Shown piece after piece: positions 8,889 to 17,676 of a stretch of DNA of 64,000 nucleotides (within the stretch, counting starts at the first letter, position 1; each line of letters opens with the position of its first letter). The stretch is from positions 1,116,001 through 1,180,000 of the forward strand of contig NC_009440.1 in NCBI RefSeq assembly GCF_000016605.1, given 5' to 3'. Origin of the DNA: Metallosphaera sedula DSM 5348. GTDB lineage: Archaea; Thermoproteota; Thermoprotei_A; Sulfolobales; Sulfolobaceae. The position numbers and the translations under genes were made by a program. Under the pieces are notes generated by a model. That model saw only the letters and a program-made list of their open reading frames with translations, made no database searches and was not told the DNA's origin.

Positions 8889-9736
8889 TGGAGATGTACC
8901 TGATTAGAAAGGACGTGATAAAGAGGGTTGTCGTGTTTCAGGGGGTACTGAGGGCTGACTCCCCTGTCCTGGTGAGCACTGGAGAAAGGGGTCCAATCAA
9001 GGAAGTCATCAGGGACGCGGATGGTAACCCATACATTCCCGGGAGCTCTTGGAAGGGGGTCTTCAGGTCTGCAGGGGAGAGGATAGCGAGGGAGAGGGGC
9101 CTCACGGTATGTTCTGGGCTCACGAACGACAGTTGCCTACGGAAATACCAAAAGGAGAGAGATTTCATGAATGCCTTAAGGCAGGGACAACAACAACTTC
9201 CTACCGCGATGGAGATAGCCTGGAACTACACCTGTCTCAACTGTAAGGTGTTCGGGACGATGTCGATTCTGGGCCAGGTTAGGTTCATGGACTCGGTCTC
9301 TGCAGATTACAGGGTGAATAACCGCACCATGATAGCCATAAGCAGGAAGGACGGCTCCGTTGCCGGAAAGGCGCTTGTTACCCTAGAGTACCTAGATGTG
9401 GGATCGCATTTCCCCTTCACGTTGTACACCTATAATCTCCCGAACTACGCCCTAGGCTACCTGATCAGGATCATGGAGGACATTCACAAACACCTGGTTC
9501 AGGTTGGGGGGAACAAGAGCAGAGGTTTCGGTTTCCTCTCCTTTGAGAAGTTGTCCATGAACATCATGGTACCAGAGAACTCGACCGTAGAACATCTCCC
9601 AAAGCTGGACGATGACGACGTTGACGTGAAAATAAACGCGAAGGAGTTGAGGGATCTCCCGGGAGACAGGTTCTTCGAGTTGACGTCCCCGCTAAAGGAG
9701 GCATTCAAGAATGCAAGGATCTCGTACCCTCGCTAG
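8888..9736 (+). CDS. RAMP protein, Csm3-like paralogue
   Basis: 282 residues starting at ATG 8888, which overlaps the previous stop. IPGSSWKGVFRS (about residues 47-58) is the RAMP motif. YTCLNCKVFGT is the Cys-x-x-Cys metal or structural site. SRGFGFLSF near residue 215 is the glycine loop. The loop before IPGSS reads PIKEVIRDADGNPY and lacks the aspartate found at the cleavage position in the preceding paralogue, so it is probably a structural, non-cutting backbone unit. This fits the type III-D pattern of several diverged csm3 copies (family knowledge); its exact place in the complex is inferred. Confidence 0.78.
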   Translation: MEMYLIRKDVIKRVVVFQGVLRADSPVLVSTGERGPIKEVIRDADGNPYIPGSSWKGVFRSAGERIARERGLTVCSGLTNDSCLRKYQKERDFMNALRQGQQQLPTAMEIAWNYTCLNCKVFGTMSILGQVRFMDSVSADYRVNNRTMIAISRKDGSVAGKALVTLEYLDVGSHFPFTLYTYNLPNYALGYLIRIMEDIHKHLVQVGGNKSRGFGFLSFEKLSMNIMVPENSTVEHLPKLDDDDVDVKINAKELRDLPGDRFFELTSPLKEAFKNARISYPR

Positions 9737-10538
9737 GACTCCAAGGGATGAGGGCACTCCCACAAGGGTGGAGATTACCCTTGAGGTGGTGTCCGATTAC
9801 CTTCACGTGGGGCAAGGGAAGGCAACAATACCAACGGGCATTGAATCCACTAACCTGGATTTTAACAAGGTATTGGCCATGTTTAACAGGGGCGACCCAC
9901 TGGCCTATTCGCAGATTGACAATCTCTTTGCTGACTATAACGCATTCCCACGGGACAGTGGTAAAGTAATTATCCCAGGAAGCACTGTGAAGGGAGCTGT
10001 GAGGACTAGGCTTGAAATGTCAATACCGAATTCCTGTTACATAGTGGATAGGACTGGGAACGGAAAGTCACCTGGATATGTCAAGATATTCAACCCAGAC
10101 CAGAACAAAAGGAGCGACAATTACGCTAAGGGACATTCGGTGAATCCAGGCAAGGTATGCCCTGTGTGTGACCTGTTGGGAAGTCCTGGCTTAGGTAGCA
10201 GGGTTTCGTTCAGCGACCTGGTTTTAACATCCGGCCGTCTTGGCGTGGCAGAAATCGACAAAATGGAGTACGAAGTGGCGATGAAGGGCTCTAGATTCTC
10301 GGGCTTCTTCCTCGTGAACCTCAAGAAAAACGAGATTGGGGCAATACTTTACGGTCTAGGGATCAGGTGCGAGGCTGGTAAACCTTTCTCTAGGACAATC
10401 TTGTTGGGCAGGTTCAAGTTTGAGAACCCACAGTTTGGTAGGGTGAAGTTCACGGCAAACCTCAAGGACCAGGAGCAGTGCAATCAAATAAACGATTTCG
10501 TGAAGGAATACAGACCGAAGGACATTCGTGAGGTGTAA
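9711..10538 (+). CDS. RAMP protein, Csm3/Csm5-like
   Basis: 275 residues. IPGSTVKGAVRTRLE at about residue 88 is the RAMP motif, set unusually deep after an N-terminal insertion. VCPVCDLLGSPGLGSRVSFSD supplies the Cys-x-x-Cys-x-x-x-G element followed by the conserved Ser-Arg-Val strand. The position in the operon and the inserted N-terminus recall Csm5-type end caps, but an extra Csm3 is equally possible. It overlaps the previous gene by 26 bases; no nearer start with a binding site is evident. No catalytic Asp is visible before the IPGS motif. Confidence 0.72.
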   Translation: MQGSRTLARTPRDEGTPTRVEITLEVVSDYLHVGQGKATIPTGIESTNLDFNKVLAMFNRGDPLAYSQIDNLFADYNAFPRDSGKVIIPGSTVKGAVRTRLEMSIPNSCYIVDRTGNGKSPGYVKIFNPDQNKRSDNYAKGHSVNPGKVCPVCDLLGSPGLGSRVSFSDLVLTSGRLGVAEIDKMEYEVAMKGSRFSGFFLVNLKKNEIGAILYGLGIRCEAGKPFSRTILLGRFKFENPQFGRVKFTANLKDQEQCNQINDFVKEYRPKDIREV

Positions 10539-10541
10539 AAA

Positions 10542-10691
10542 ATGAAGATCTGTTTCTCTAGATCGCTCTCCATCCTTGAAGGTGAGGAGTGCAAACCAGG
10601 TCTAGCCATAATTAACCTGGAGGTTGAGGTAAGGGACAAGATTAAGGTCAAGACCGAGAAGGGCGAATTTACTTTAGGTGAAGAGAAATGA
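10542..10691 (+). CDS. 49-residue ORF inside the type III operon
   Basis: ATG 10542 opens three bases after the RAMP stop and is preceded by GAGGTG. It encodes MKICFSRSLSILEGEECKPG, then a Val/Lys/Glu beta-rich segment (INLEVEVRDKIKVKTEKG), and ends at TGA 10689-10691. That stop overlaps the cas10 ATG as ATGA. It exactly fills the only gap in an otherwise overlapping operon, which argues for a real, coupled gene. I recognise no family; a degenerate Csx19-type or structural peptide is a guess only. Confidence 0.55.
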   Translation: MKICFSRSLSILEGEECKPGLAIINLEVEVRDKIKVKTEKGEFTLGEEK

Positions 10692-13348
10692 GGGGAAAAC
10701 TTTACCTTCTGGAGGATGGTTCAGACGTTCACATCGTGAACGAGGCGAAGGCTAAGGCAATTGTGGATGAACTGATGGATATACTCGCATATCTGGCCAA
10801 GATCATTGACGACATGACCAAACCAGACGGATCTCCCCTTCCTCCACAGAGCAAGGTGAGGCTGTTCTCTGAGCTCGCCGTGGCCATCTTCAATTTCCCT
10901 ATAGTGATAGGATACGCCACAGTTGTGGAAAGGAAGTCCACCAAGGAGAGAGTTCTCATAAACAACTTCGACTACCTAGTGGCATACGCCGTTGAGAGAT
11001 ATATTAACGAGGGAATTAGGTCCGACCTTTACGAAAAGCTGAAGGAGGGTAAACTGGAGGATGTACTGGAAACTCTAGAGAAGGCACAGGCCATGAGGCT
11101 CGTAAGGCACCTAAGCAGTATGAGGCCTAAACTTGCGGAGATCTACGAGGTGCTGAGGGCTATTCCGTCCGATACTAGACCCGGACTAAACCTAACCTCG
11201 CTTCCCTCCCACATGCTCCTGACCTCTGTGATTGCCTGGAGTCTTCAATCGCAGGGCTACGATCTCCCTACCATAAGGCTAGCCTCAATATTTCACGACG
11301 TTGGTAAGATCGCTAGCTACAGGAATCACGTCAAGGGTGGGGAGGAATTCTTCGATCAACTCTTGGGCAAACTTGAGGTTTCCCGCGAGTTTAAGAGCGA
11401 ACTTATCAAGGTTGCAGGGAAGGCCAAGACCCATCACCAGGGAGAGGGGTTCCTCGACGTTGCCGATGACCTGTCCTCGGCTATGGACAGAATCAGCTCC
11501 GTGGTACAGAAGGCGGTTAAGGAGAATCCTGGGCTCAAGGATGTGGAAGAGTGTTTCAGGAGGAGTGGAAAGGAAAGCTTCGACTGCTTTGACTCCCTTC
11601 CTCAAGACAGGTACAAGGAGGCCACTCGGGCGATATTCGAAAAGTTGAGGGAAGAACTTGAAGGGTTAAAGTCGCCAGAGGGTGAACCTGTCTTAAACTT
11701 GGTATATATTGACTTTCAGGGGATACAGAGGTTTATCTCATCCTTTCCGAAGCTCAAACAGCTGTCCACTGCCAGCTTCCTCGTGGACTTCCTTGTGTCC
11801 ACTGTTCCCTTCATCGTAATAGACAACCTGATCTCTGGCTACAAGGACAATTACCTACCCCTTGAGGCTATGCTATCAGGTTACGGTGGCCACTCAATGC
11901 TTGCCGTGATCGCCAAAGTCGGAGATAAAACCCTGAGTAGGGAGGAGCTGTCAAAGAGGATCATGGAACTGAAGTTACTGAAGTCCCTAGACGTGAACCT
12001 TGGGGTATATGCTTCACCAATGGTAGTTAAAGGCGAGGGGAGAGAGAAGGTTAGGCTCTACACCCAGATCTGGAGGGACCTAGAGGCTCAGATGCTGGAT
12101 AGATCCCTAGTGACCCTAGGAGAGAACGTTCTTGGGGTGTATAATCACAAGCCGTGTCCCAACTGCGGTGTTAGGCCTGCGAATAGCTCAGGGCTCTGCA
12201 GTAGATGTGACACAATTGACAAGATCTCGGATAAGAGAGGGTTCTCAGCCAAGGTTGGTGTAGACTACTCATTGAACGGGATACAGGTTCGAATCTCCTT
12301 TAGACCCAAAGACCCCAACACACCCGACCCAATGGACTACCTAGCTGGTGATACTGGAAGAAAGAGAGGGAAGAGACCACATTACATTTCCGTGGTTAAG
12401 TTTGACGCCAACAACGCATCTGCTATCTACATGAGGGCAATTACCCTGGGCCTGTTCCTGGACATCAGTTATACCATGGACTTTGCCATTAAGCAGGGCT
12501 TTTACGAGACCCTTACCCAACTCCTTGGGGCAGGCTCAACCATGAGCTCTGAGAAGCAGGAAGGCGAACCTGCGGAGGCAACGGGTTCAAGGAATAACAA
12601 TAACGATCTTGAGGAGGCGTCCCACTTCCTGGCAGAAAGGATCCTAGTTGGGGTAATCTACCTTGGAGGTGATGAGGGGCTCCTCATAATCCCCGCGATT
12701 ATCTCGATCCCCTTCTCCCTCGTGTTCCTGGAAAGGGTAAGCGAGAGGTCAAAATTCAAGTTCAAGTGCGGAGTAGTCACGGTGAAACCTAATCATCCCA
12801 TACAGTTCGCGATTCAGGGGGCTGAGGAAGTCATGGAGAAGGCCAAGCTTAGCCTGGGCACAATAACTGAGAACACGATCGGCATAGTTCACGCCTCCTC
12901 TGGTCTCGTGACCGATGAGACCGTTGAGACTACCATGGGGAAGTATGCCGATGTCTTACAGGTGACCAATGATCTCAAGTTCTTGAGGGAAGTGCTGAGT
13001 GCGATCATGGGGATTCAGGACTCAGATCTCCTGCGGGAAGTTGTGAAGCTTTACCAAGACACAATGAACGAAGAGCCTAGATTTGAAGTAACCGAGAGGG
13101 TTAAGGATGCCATAAGGACATTTGAGGACGTGGTATCCGCGTATGCAGGGAAGAGGAATAGGCTTCACCTCATAGCTTACCTCCTGAAGAGGAGGGCCGA
13201 TTACCAGGAGTTAAAGAAGCAAAACGTCGTCGACGCGATAGAGATCATTCTAAGAAGGGTAGCCAACTCAGATGACGTCCTTAAGGCCAGTCTACCCGTC
13301 CTCGATGTCATGTTTCTTCTAAAAACCTTGAGGAGTGGTATGCAATGA
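10688..13348 (+). CDS. cas10: Cas10/Csm1 large subunit with HD domain and GGDE palm
   Basis: 886 residues, standard for Csm1. The HD nuclease region is at about 170-260, with HDVGK at 203-207 and THHQGEG downstream. The first palm begins VYIDFQGIQRFISSF near residue 340. A zinc ribbon CPNCG...CSRCD lies at about 489-510. The second palm has YLGGDEGLLIIP with G660-G661-D662-E663. Most Cas10 proteins have GGDD, which makes cyclic oligoadenylate; here the last residue is Glu, as in GGDEF cyclases. Activity may be kept, since Csx1 and a CARF-PIN effector are encoded nearby. A variable Asn/Glu-rich linker lies at about 615-645. It overlaps both neighbours by four bases. Identity is certain; the product of the palm is inferred. 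Confidence 0.93.
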   Translation: MRGKLYLLEDGSDVHIVNEAKAKAIVDELMDILAYLAKIIDDMTKPDGSPLPPQSKVRLFSELAVAIFNFPIVIGYATVVERKSTKERVLINNFDYLVAYAVERYINEGIRSDLYEKLKEGKLEDVLETLEKAQAMRLVRHLSSMRPKLAEIYEVLRAIPSDTRPGLNLTSLPSHMLLTSVIAWSLQSQGYDLPTIRLASIFHDVGKIASYRNHVKGGEEFFDQLLGKLEVSREFKSELIKVAGKAKTHHQGEGFLDVADDLSSAMDRISSVVQKAVKENPGLKDVEECFRRSGKESFDCFDSLPQDRYKEATRAIFEKLREELEGLKSPEGEPVLNLVYIDFQGIQRFISSFPKLKQLSTASFLVDFLVSTVPFIVIDNLISGYKDNYLPLEAMLSGYGGHSMLAVIAKVGDKTLSREELSKRIMELKLLKSLDVNLGVYASPMVVKGEGREKVRLYTQIWRDLEAQMLDRSLVTLGENVLGVYNHKPCPNCGVRPANSSGLCSRCDTIDKISDKRGFSAKVGVDYSLNGIQVRISFRPKDPNTPDPMDYLAGDTGRKRGKRPHYISVVKFDANNASAIYMRAITLGLFLDISYTMDFAIKQGFYETLTQLLGAGSTMSSEKQEGEPAEATGSRNNNNDLEEASHFLAERILVGVIYLGGDEGLLIIPAIISIPFSLVFLERVSERSKFKFKCGVVTVKPNHPIQFAIQGAEEVMEKAKLSLGTITENTIGIVHASSGLVTDETVETTMGKYADVLQVTNDLKFLREVLSAIMGIQDSDLLREVVKLYQDTMNEEPRFEVTERVKDAIRTFEDVVSAYAGKRNRLHLIAYLLKRRADYQELKKQNVVDAIEIILRRVANSDDVLKASLPVLDVMFLLKTLRSGMQ

Positions 13349-13980
13349 TCTTCCGTGTCTGGATCAAAAACCTAAGTTCGCTCACCATAGGCGGTTCAAC
13401 TGATCTAGGGGAAGTTGATATACCCATGAACAGGTTCCAGTTCCCCGGTTCCTCCTTGAAGGGTGCCATGAGATCTTCGCTTCACAGGGCTATTCTAGAG
13501 TGGGGTGAAGAGCTGGAAAAGATGGGGTACAAGCTCACGTCCTGTGGCGAGATTGACCCTGATTTCATTGAGAAGGCCCATCAAGAGAGGCCATGCGATG
13601 TATGTTCGCTTTTCGGTAGGCCATCTCTTGGCGTTGAGGGTAGAAGCAAGGTCACGGTGATCCGCGATGAAGAACAGGAAAAGAAGGTGTACAAGTTGAC
13701 TAGGGTAGGGATAGACAGGAAAACTAGGGTTAAAAGGAATGCAGCTCTCTTCTCGCAGGAGGTCTTCAAGCCTGGTGAGGTCTTCAGCTTCAGGGTAGAG
13801 GTCAGCGACGATCCAAGGGAACTTTCGTTGGTTTTACTTTCACTTCTCTACCTAAGATACTGGAGGCTTGGGAGGAGCGGAATGGTTGACGTAAAGGTGG
13901 AGAACCCGTGCAGGGGGCAGTGCGACGAACTTGGGAATAAGCTAGCCAATAGGTTGGAGGAGTGGGAGGTGGAAGAATGA
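13345..13980 (+). CDS. Csm3/Cmr4-like RAMP with candidate catalytic Asp
   Basis: 211 residues, one of the shorter RAMPs. The N-terminus holds GEVDIPMNRFQFPGSSLKG: D25 followed by the PGSSLKGAMR motif, the arrangement in which Csm3/Cmr4 present their target-cleaving aspartate. CDVCSLFGRPSLG is the Cys-x-x-Cys-x-x-FG element. The C-terminal loop is LGRSGMVDV. It overlaps cas10 (ATGA) and the next gene by four bases. Together with the gene at 8124 it is the best candidate for the RNA-cutting backbone; this is inference from motif position. Confidence 0.8.
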   Translation: MIFRVWIKNLSSLTIGGSTDLGEVDIPMNRFQFPGSSLKGAMRSSLHRAILEWGEELEKMGYKLTSCGEIDPDFIEKAHQERPCDVCSLFGRPSLGVEGRSKVTVIRDEEQEKKVYKLTRVGIDRKTRVKRNAALFSQEVFKPGEVFSFRVEVSDDPRELSLVLLSLLYLRYWRLGRSGMVDVKVENPCRGQCDELGNKLANRLEEWEVEE

Positions 13981-14927
13981 GGTTAAACCTGTTCCAGGTT
14001 AGGATCGGTTACGCGACCGTGAGCTCTAGAAGGATAGAGCACTATTACTTCTCGGAGAAGGACTTCATCCCGTCCACGACAGTGAGGGGAGCCTTCCTAA
14101 ACCAATTGGTGAGGGATAGGGGTCTTGAGGAGCTTGAACGATACTTTTTCTCTCCTGGCTACCCCATCTACGGGAGACCTTCTGGACCCATACATCCGCT
14201 GGCACCGGCACTCGGAAGGAAGAGGAATGAGTACGTTGAGCTGCCAGGGATCCTGCAGAGGTGGGGGAAGGAGGACTACGGAAAATTGTTGGCCGAGATT
14301 GTAGGTGGATCAGGGCAGGAGAGGATTAGGCCAAAGCCGAAGACGGGAGATATCGTGGTCCCGAAGTCGTCCGGTAAGGTTAACTTCTTCTCACGGATCT
14401 CACTGGACACATTCATCCAGGACAACGTCGCAATAGGGAAGGGCTCCGGATCCAGTAAGACAGGGATGCTCTTCTCCTACGAGGTCAAGGACTACGGAGA
14501 CGTTTGGGTGATTTCAAATCTCGACGTTGAGGTTACCGAAATTCACGTGGGAAGGGGTTGGACCAGGGGACTCGGCACAGGCAAGGTGGTGAAGAGGGGA
14601 GAGGTGGACCTCGACCTCCCTGGACCTGGTGATGTGGGATACTGCCTCACGCCATGCGTTCCCTCCCTTCTAGGAAGGGAGTTCTTCTCGGCTGAGGAGG
14701 TGAGGGGGACAACTGACATCTACATGAGTTGGTACACCTGGGGGAAGAGGGCAGGGCTTAGGCCGTCTTTCAAGGTGGTACGCGAAGGATCAATTGTGAG
14801 GGTGAAGGATGTGGATCAAGACAGGCTCATGGAACTCTGGCCAGCTGGCCTAAACATGATGGTGAAGGTACCTGATATGGCAAGCCTTCTCGAGAAGGTT
14901 GAGAGGGGACTTGGGGTGAGAACATGA
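13977..14927 (+). CDS. csx10: Csx10/Csm4-like RAMP
   Basis: 316 residues from ATG 13977, which overlaps the previous stop (ATGA); the frame is open slightly upstream. FIPSTTVRGAFLNQLV (about residues 27-42) is the RAMP motif in the form seen in Csm4/Csx10, which binds the 5' handle of crRNA next to Cas10. A central Gly/Lys-rich loop (GKGSGSSKTG) and HVGRGWTRGLGTGKVV near residue 200 are the glycine-rich loops. Type III-D loci typically carry Csx10 in this role (family knowledge). Choice between Csx10 and Csm4 cannot be settled by eye. Confidence 0.65.
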   Translation: MRLNLFQVRIGYATVSSRRIEHYYFSEKDFIPSTTVRGAFLNQLVRDRGLEELERYFFSPGYPIYGRPSGPIHPLAPALGRKRNEYVELPGILQRWGKEDYGKLLAEIVGGSGQERIRPKPKTGDIVVPKSSGKVNFFSRISLDTFIQDNVAIGKGSGSSKTGMLFSYEVKDYGDVWVISNLDVEVTEIHVGRGWTRGLGTGKVVKRGEVDLDLPGPGDVGYCLTPCVPSLLGREFFSAEEVRGTTDIYMSWYTWGKRAGLRPSFKVVREGSIVRVKDVDQDRLMELWPAGLNMMVKVPDMASLLEKVERGLGVRT

Positions 14928-15757
14928 TAGTCCACGATCTAGTCTTCAGATTGGAGGAGGTTAGGATAGGGACGACCTCGCTTGGGAACGAGCTAGAGGC
15001 CCTCAAATACGGGGATACCTACGTCATCCCCTTCTCGACATGGAAGGGGGCCTTTAGGTCAACGACCGAGGCCATAGTGGAACAGCCAGATTCTCAGAAC
15101 GTCATAAACTTGTTGATGGATAAAGTCAACGCTGCAATTGACAAGGCCGAGGAGTGGAACCCCGTGGTCGCGCGAAGGGTCTTCTGGGAGATTGCAAAGG
15201 AGGTGAAAGGGTTGAACTACCCCGAGATCGAGGGCCTTGACAGGGTCCTCAAGGACGTACTTAACCCTGAGGCTACCAGGGACGACACCAAGAGACTCGT
15301 CAAGGAAATCATCAGGTCCTACCTATCCCCCGTGGATAGGTTGTATGGGGGTCCAGGTCCTGACGCTGAGGTGAGGGAATTCGGGTTCGCGGGGGCACTC
15401 ATCTTCTCGGACTCGGTGATGAGGGGAGCGGAGAGAGGAATGGTAACCAAGACCTCAATAGACAGGAGAACTAGGAAGGTTGCAGAACACATGCTGTTCA
15501 CTGAGGAGGTTGTCTATCCTAAATCGGTTAGGGTTAGGGTGATACTTCACAGGGTTCCAGACTTCGCCTTGAAAGCCTGGGTAAATACCTTGAGGTTCCT
15601 AGCTGAGGTTGGGCTTGGGCTCGGGTCAGGGAAGTCGAGGAGGTCTTGGGCAACCCTGGACCCAGGAGACAGTAAAGTGGCTGAGGCATCGTTGAACCAA
15701 ATACTCGAGGGGCAAAAGTGGAAATCCCTGGGGGAGTGGCTTAAGGGTCGTCCCTAG
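14924..15757 (+). CDS. RAMP protein, diverged Csm3/Csm5-like, last gene of operon
   Basis: 277 residues. The RAMP motif is degenerate: VIPFSTWKGAFRST at about residues 37-50. A helical insert of about 80 residues follows, rich in Asp/Glu/Lys. Then come FAGALIFSDSVMRG and TKTSIDRRTRKV, the family's Ser-Asp and Ile-Asp-Arg elements, and GLGLGSGKSRRSW as the glycine loop. The insert and the final position suggest a terminal cap, Csm5-like. It overlaps its upstream neighbour by four bases, ending the operon. Confidence 0.72.
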   Translation: MIVHDLVFRLEEVRIGTTSLGNELEALKYGDTYVIPFSTWKGAFRSTTEAIVEQPDSQNVINLLMDKVNAAIDKAEEWNPVVARRVFWEIAKEVKGLNYPEIEGLDRVLKDVLNPEATRDDTKRLVKEIIRSYLSPVDRLYGGPGPDAEVREFGFAGALIFSDSVMRGAERGMVTKTSIDRRTRKVAEHMLFTEEVVYPKSVRVRVILHRVPDFALKAWVNTLRFLAEVGLGLGSGKSRRSWATLDPGDSKVAEASLNQILEGQKWKSLGEWLKGRP

Positions 15758-16422
15758 TCTTAAGCAGACTTTTATTTAAATTTCCTTTTAGAGGAGAGAG
15801 AAGACCCCTTACCCTAGCTAATTTGTGGTTTTTCGGTTTAGAGATCGGGGAGCGGACAATATCGCGCTAACAAGTAGATACTTTCATAACGCTCACGGGA
15901 GCAAACGAAGCGATCTCACCTTGACGCGTGACCCTGTCTCGGAAAAACGCCTACACACTGGCGTGGAGACCTCCTGAATCTGACATCTATGTTTTCAACA
16001 ACTTCTTCCCATCCTCCCTTTCTATTACCAGGTCGGCCATTATACCCATGACTCCTTATTACCCATGAGATAGGGAAAGGGTACATAGATTTCTAGTTCT
16101 CGCTTTATGGACGGGATGGCGTTGGCCACTGCCACCTTCACGTCAGCTACCTTGAAGGGGGATTCGTGGTTCAGGACCACTCCCCCCACCTGCCATACTC
16201 CAGCTTCTCTAAACAAATGATAATCTAGTTAATAATATTCCGTTAATTTTCTATAAGTTAAGGTTTATGCTTTAATCAAGATTTAAGATGCTAGATAATA
16301 CCTGATTCTCCCACGATCTGAAGGTGAAGAAAGCGTATAATACAAGTGGTAGATACAGGAACAACCCTGAGATTGTAAATACTAAAAACCTTTAATTGAT
16401 TTTATTTCTCACATTTCCCAAA
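15758..16422. other. Intergenic region with a small minus-strand coding remnant
   Basis: No intact gene. About 16063-16205 on the minus strand reads like protein (VGGVVLNHESPFKVADVKVA, later ELEIYVPFPYLMGNKESW and a stop), but lacks a start and continuation, so it is probably a remnant of an unknown gene. The segment 16215-16290 is very AT-rich. The CARF-PIN gene ends at 16423, so operon and effector are convergent. Confidence 0.4.
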
Positions 16423-17676
16423 CTATTTCTGGGTAGATGAGCCCACTGTGGGAGGTCCACCACGAAAGTGTTGCCCCTGAAGTGCCTCGAGGACCTTCGC
16501 GTAATTAAGGTCTGGTCTTAGGGTTTTTACAACTGTCCTATAATCAGTGTTCAAGGACGGGTTCGGGGACTTCTCTATGACGACCACGGTCTCCCCGTTC
16601 ACCCTGATCTCGGGGTTCCTCCCCTTGAACTGAAGCTTACCAAGGCACTCGAGATAGGTCCCCCAGTCTCCCTTATCCTCCCTCCTCCCCTCAAGTATCA
16701 CGGTATCTGCGTGGGCACTGGCCTTATTCCCCAACTCCCTGTCCCCGGTCACGAAAACGACCTTCTCGTCCACGTACATCTTCATGAATCTTAGTTCCTC
16801 AAGCAGTCTCTTGTCCCCATAATTCCCCTGAGTAGATCTAGGTGGTACCCTGTGAATTTGATAATAGCTCTCGAGGCCAAGGATAAACCTTGGAAGACGG
16901 GGATCCTTTGAACTATTCTCTATCTTCCCAAGGAGCTCGTCGTGAACCCGACTCGACGGAATTAACCTGAGTTCCCTTCCCCTCCTCGCCAGTTCACCCA
17001 ACCTGTTCCCAAGGTTAATGTAAACGTTGGTATCGGCAACTATCAGGCCCTCCTCCGCCTTCTTGCTCACAAGATCCTCGCTCGAGAACCTCACGAAACC
17101 TGATCTCCTTTTACAAACTTCGTCGTCCTCAACATCCTCGACCGAGGGTTCTATCTCAACTTTTCCGTGAAGTGAGAGTATGTTGTAGAGCGCAGTGAGT
17201 GACTCCCTCGTGAGTGAGGATCTGCTGTCAGCCTTTTTAACGGGAGGAGGGTCCAGTTTGACGGACCCGCCTGTCCTCAGGTCAAGTAACTTGAGATGAT
17301 TGAAGGGAACGTATCCAAAGATCCTGTAACCCTCGGACTCATACTTGATATAGGCATATCTTACCTCCTTTGCCTTCGCGTAGTTAGCTGAGGCGAGGGC
17401 CATGATCTTCCTACCAGGGGTCACGTCGAGGACGTCTATCTCCTCGGAGCTCATGTGGTTTCTCCAGGCCTCTAGGTCTTCGCCAACCTGGATCTCCTTG
17501 ATCTGCGGAGAAAGGGACAGGAGATTGAGGGCCTCTTGCAGGCCTTGGAACTCATGCTTGGTTGAGTCTTCCCTATAAATCCTGATCTCGTCGGGCTTAA
17601 CTCCTGCGAACACCTCAGTCATCACCGCGTTAATCGTGGTGACGGACTTGTCTGAGCCCAGGGTTCCGAGTATCAT
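16423..17676 (-). CDS. CARF-PIN fusion, probable CRISPR ancillary RNase
   Basis: 417 residues. The N-terminal ~130 residues look like a CARF-type Rossmann domain: MILGTLGSDKSVTTINAV at the start and DVTPGRK (84-90), matching the Asp-x-Thr-x-Gly-x-Lys ligand loop. A helical linker (about 150-205) joins a PIN nuclease domain. VADTNVYIN supplies D215, RVHDELLGKI supplies E247, and VFVTGDRELGNKA supplies D312. A further ADTVIL follows at D324, so the acidic tetrad is intact. CARF-PIN fusions are known as predicted type III effectors that would cut RNA on cyclic oligoadenylate binding. It is convergent with the type III operon, 665 bases away. The domain call is strong for PIN and moderate for CARF; substrate is unknown. 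Confidence 0.75.
   Translation of the reverse strand: MILGTLGSDKSVTTINAVMTEVFAGVKPDEIRIYREDSTKHEFQGLQEALNLLSLSPQIKEIQVGEDLEAWRNHMSSEEIDVLDVTPGRKIMALASANYAKAKEVRYAYIKYESEGYRIFGYVPFNHLKLLDLRTGGSVKLDPPPVKKADSRSSLTRESLTALYNILSLHGKVEIEPSVEDVEDDEVCKRRSGFVRFSSEDLVSKKAEEGLIVADTNVYINLGNRLGELARRGRELRLIPSSRVHDELLGKIENSSKDPRLPRFILGLESYYQIHRVPPRSTQGNYGDKRLLEELRFMKMYVDEKVVFVTGDRELGNKASAHADTVILEGRREDKGDWGTYLECLGKLQFKGRNPEIRVNGETVVVIEKSPNPSLNTDYRTVVKTLRPDLNYAKVLEALQGQHFRGGPPTVGSSTQK

Noticed and set aside
12285-12305. A tRNA T-loop-like word (ggttcgaatctcc)
   Set aside because: It lies inside cas10 in a conserved coding frame, with no acceptor, D or anticodon stem around it.
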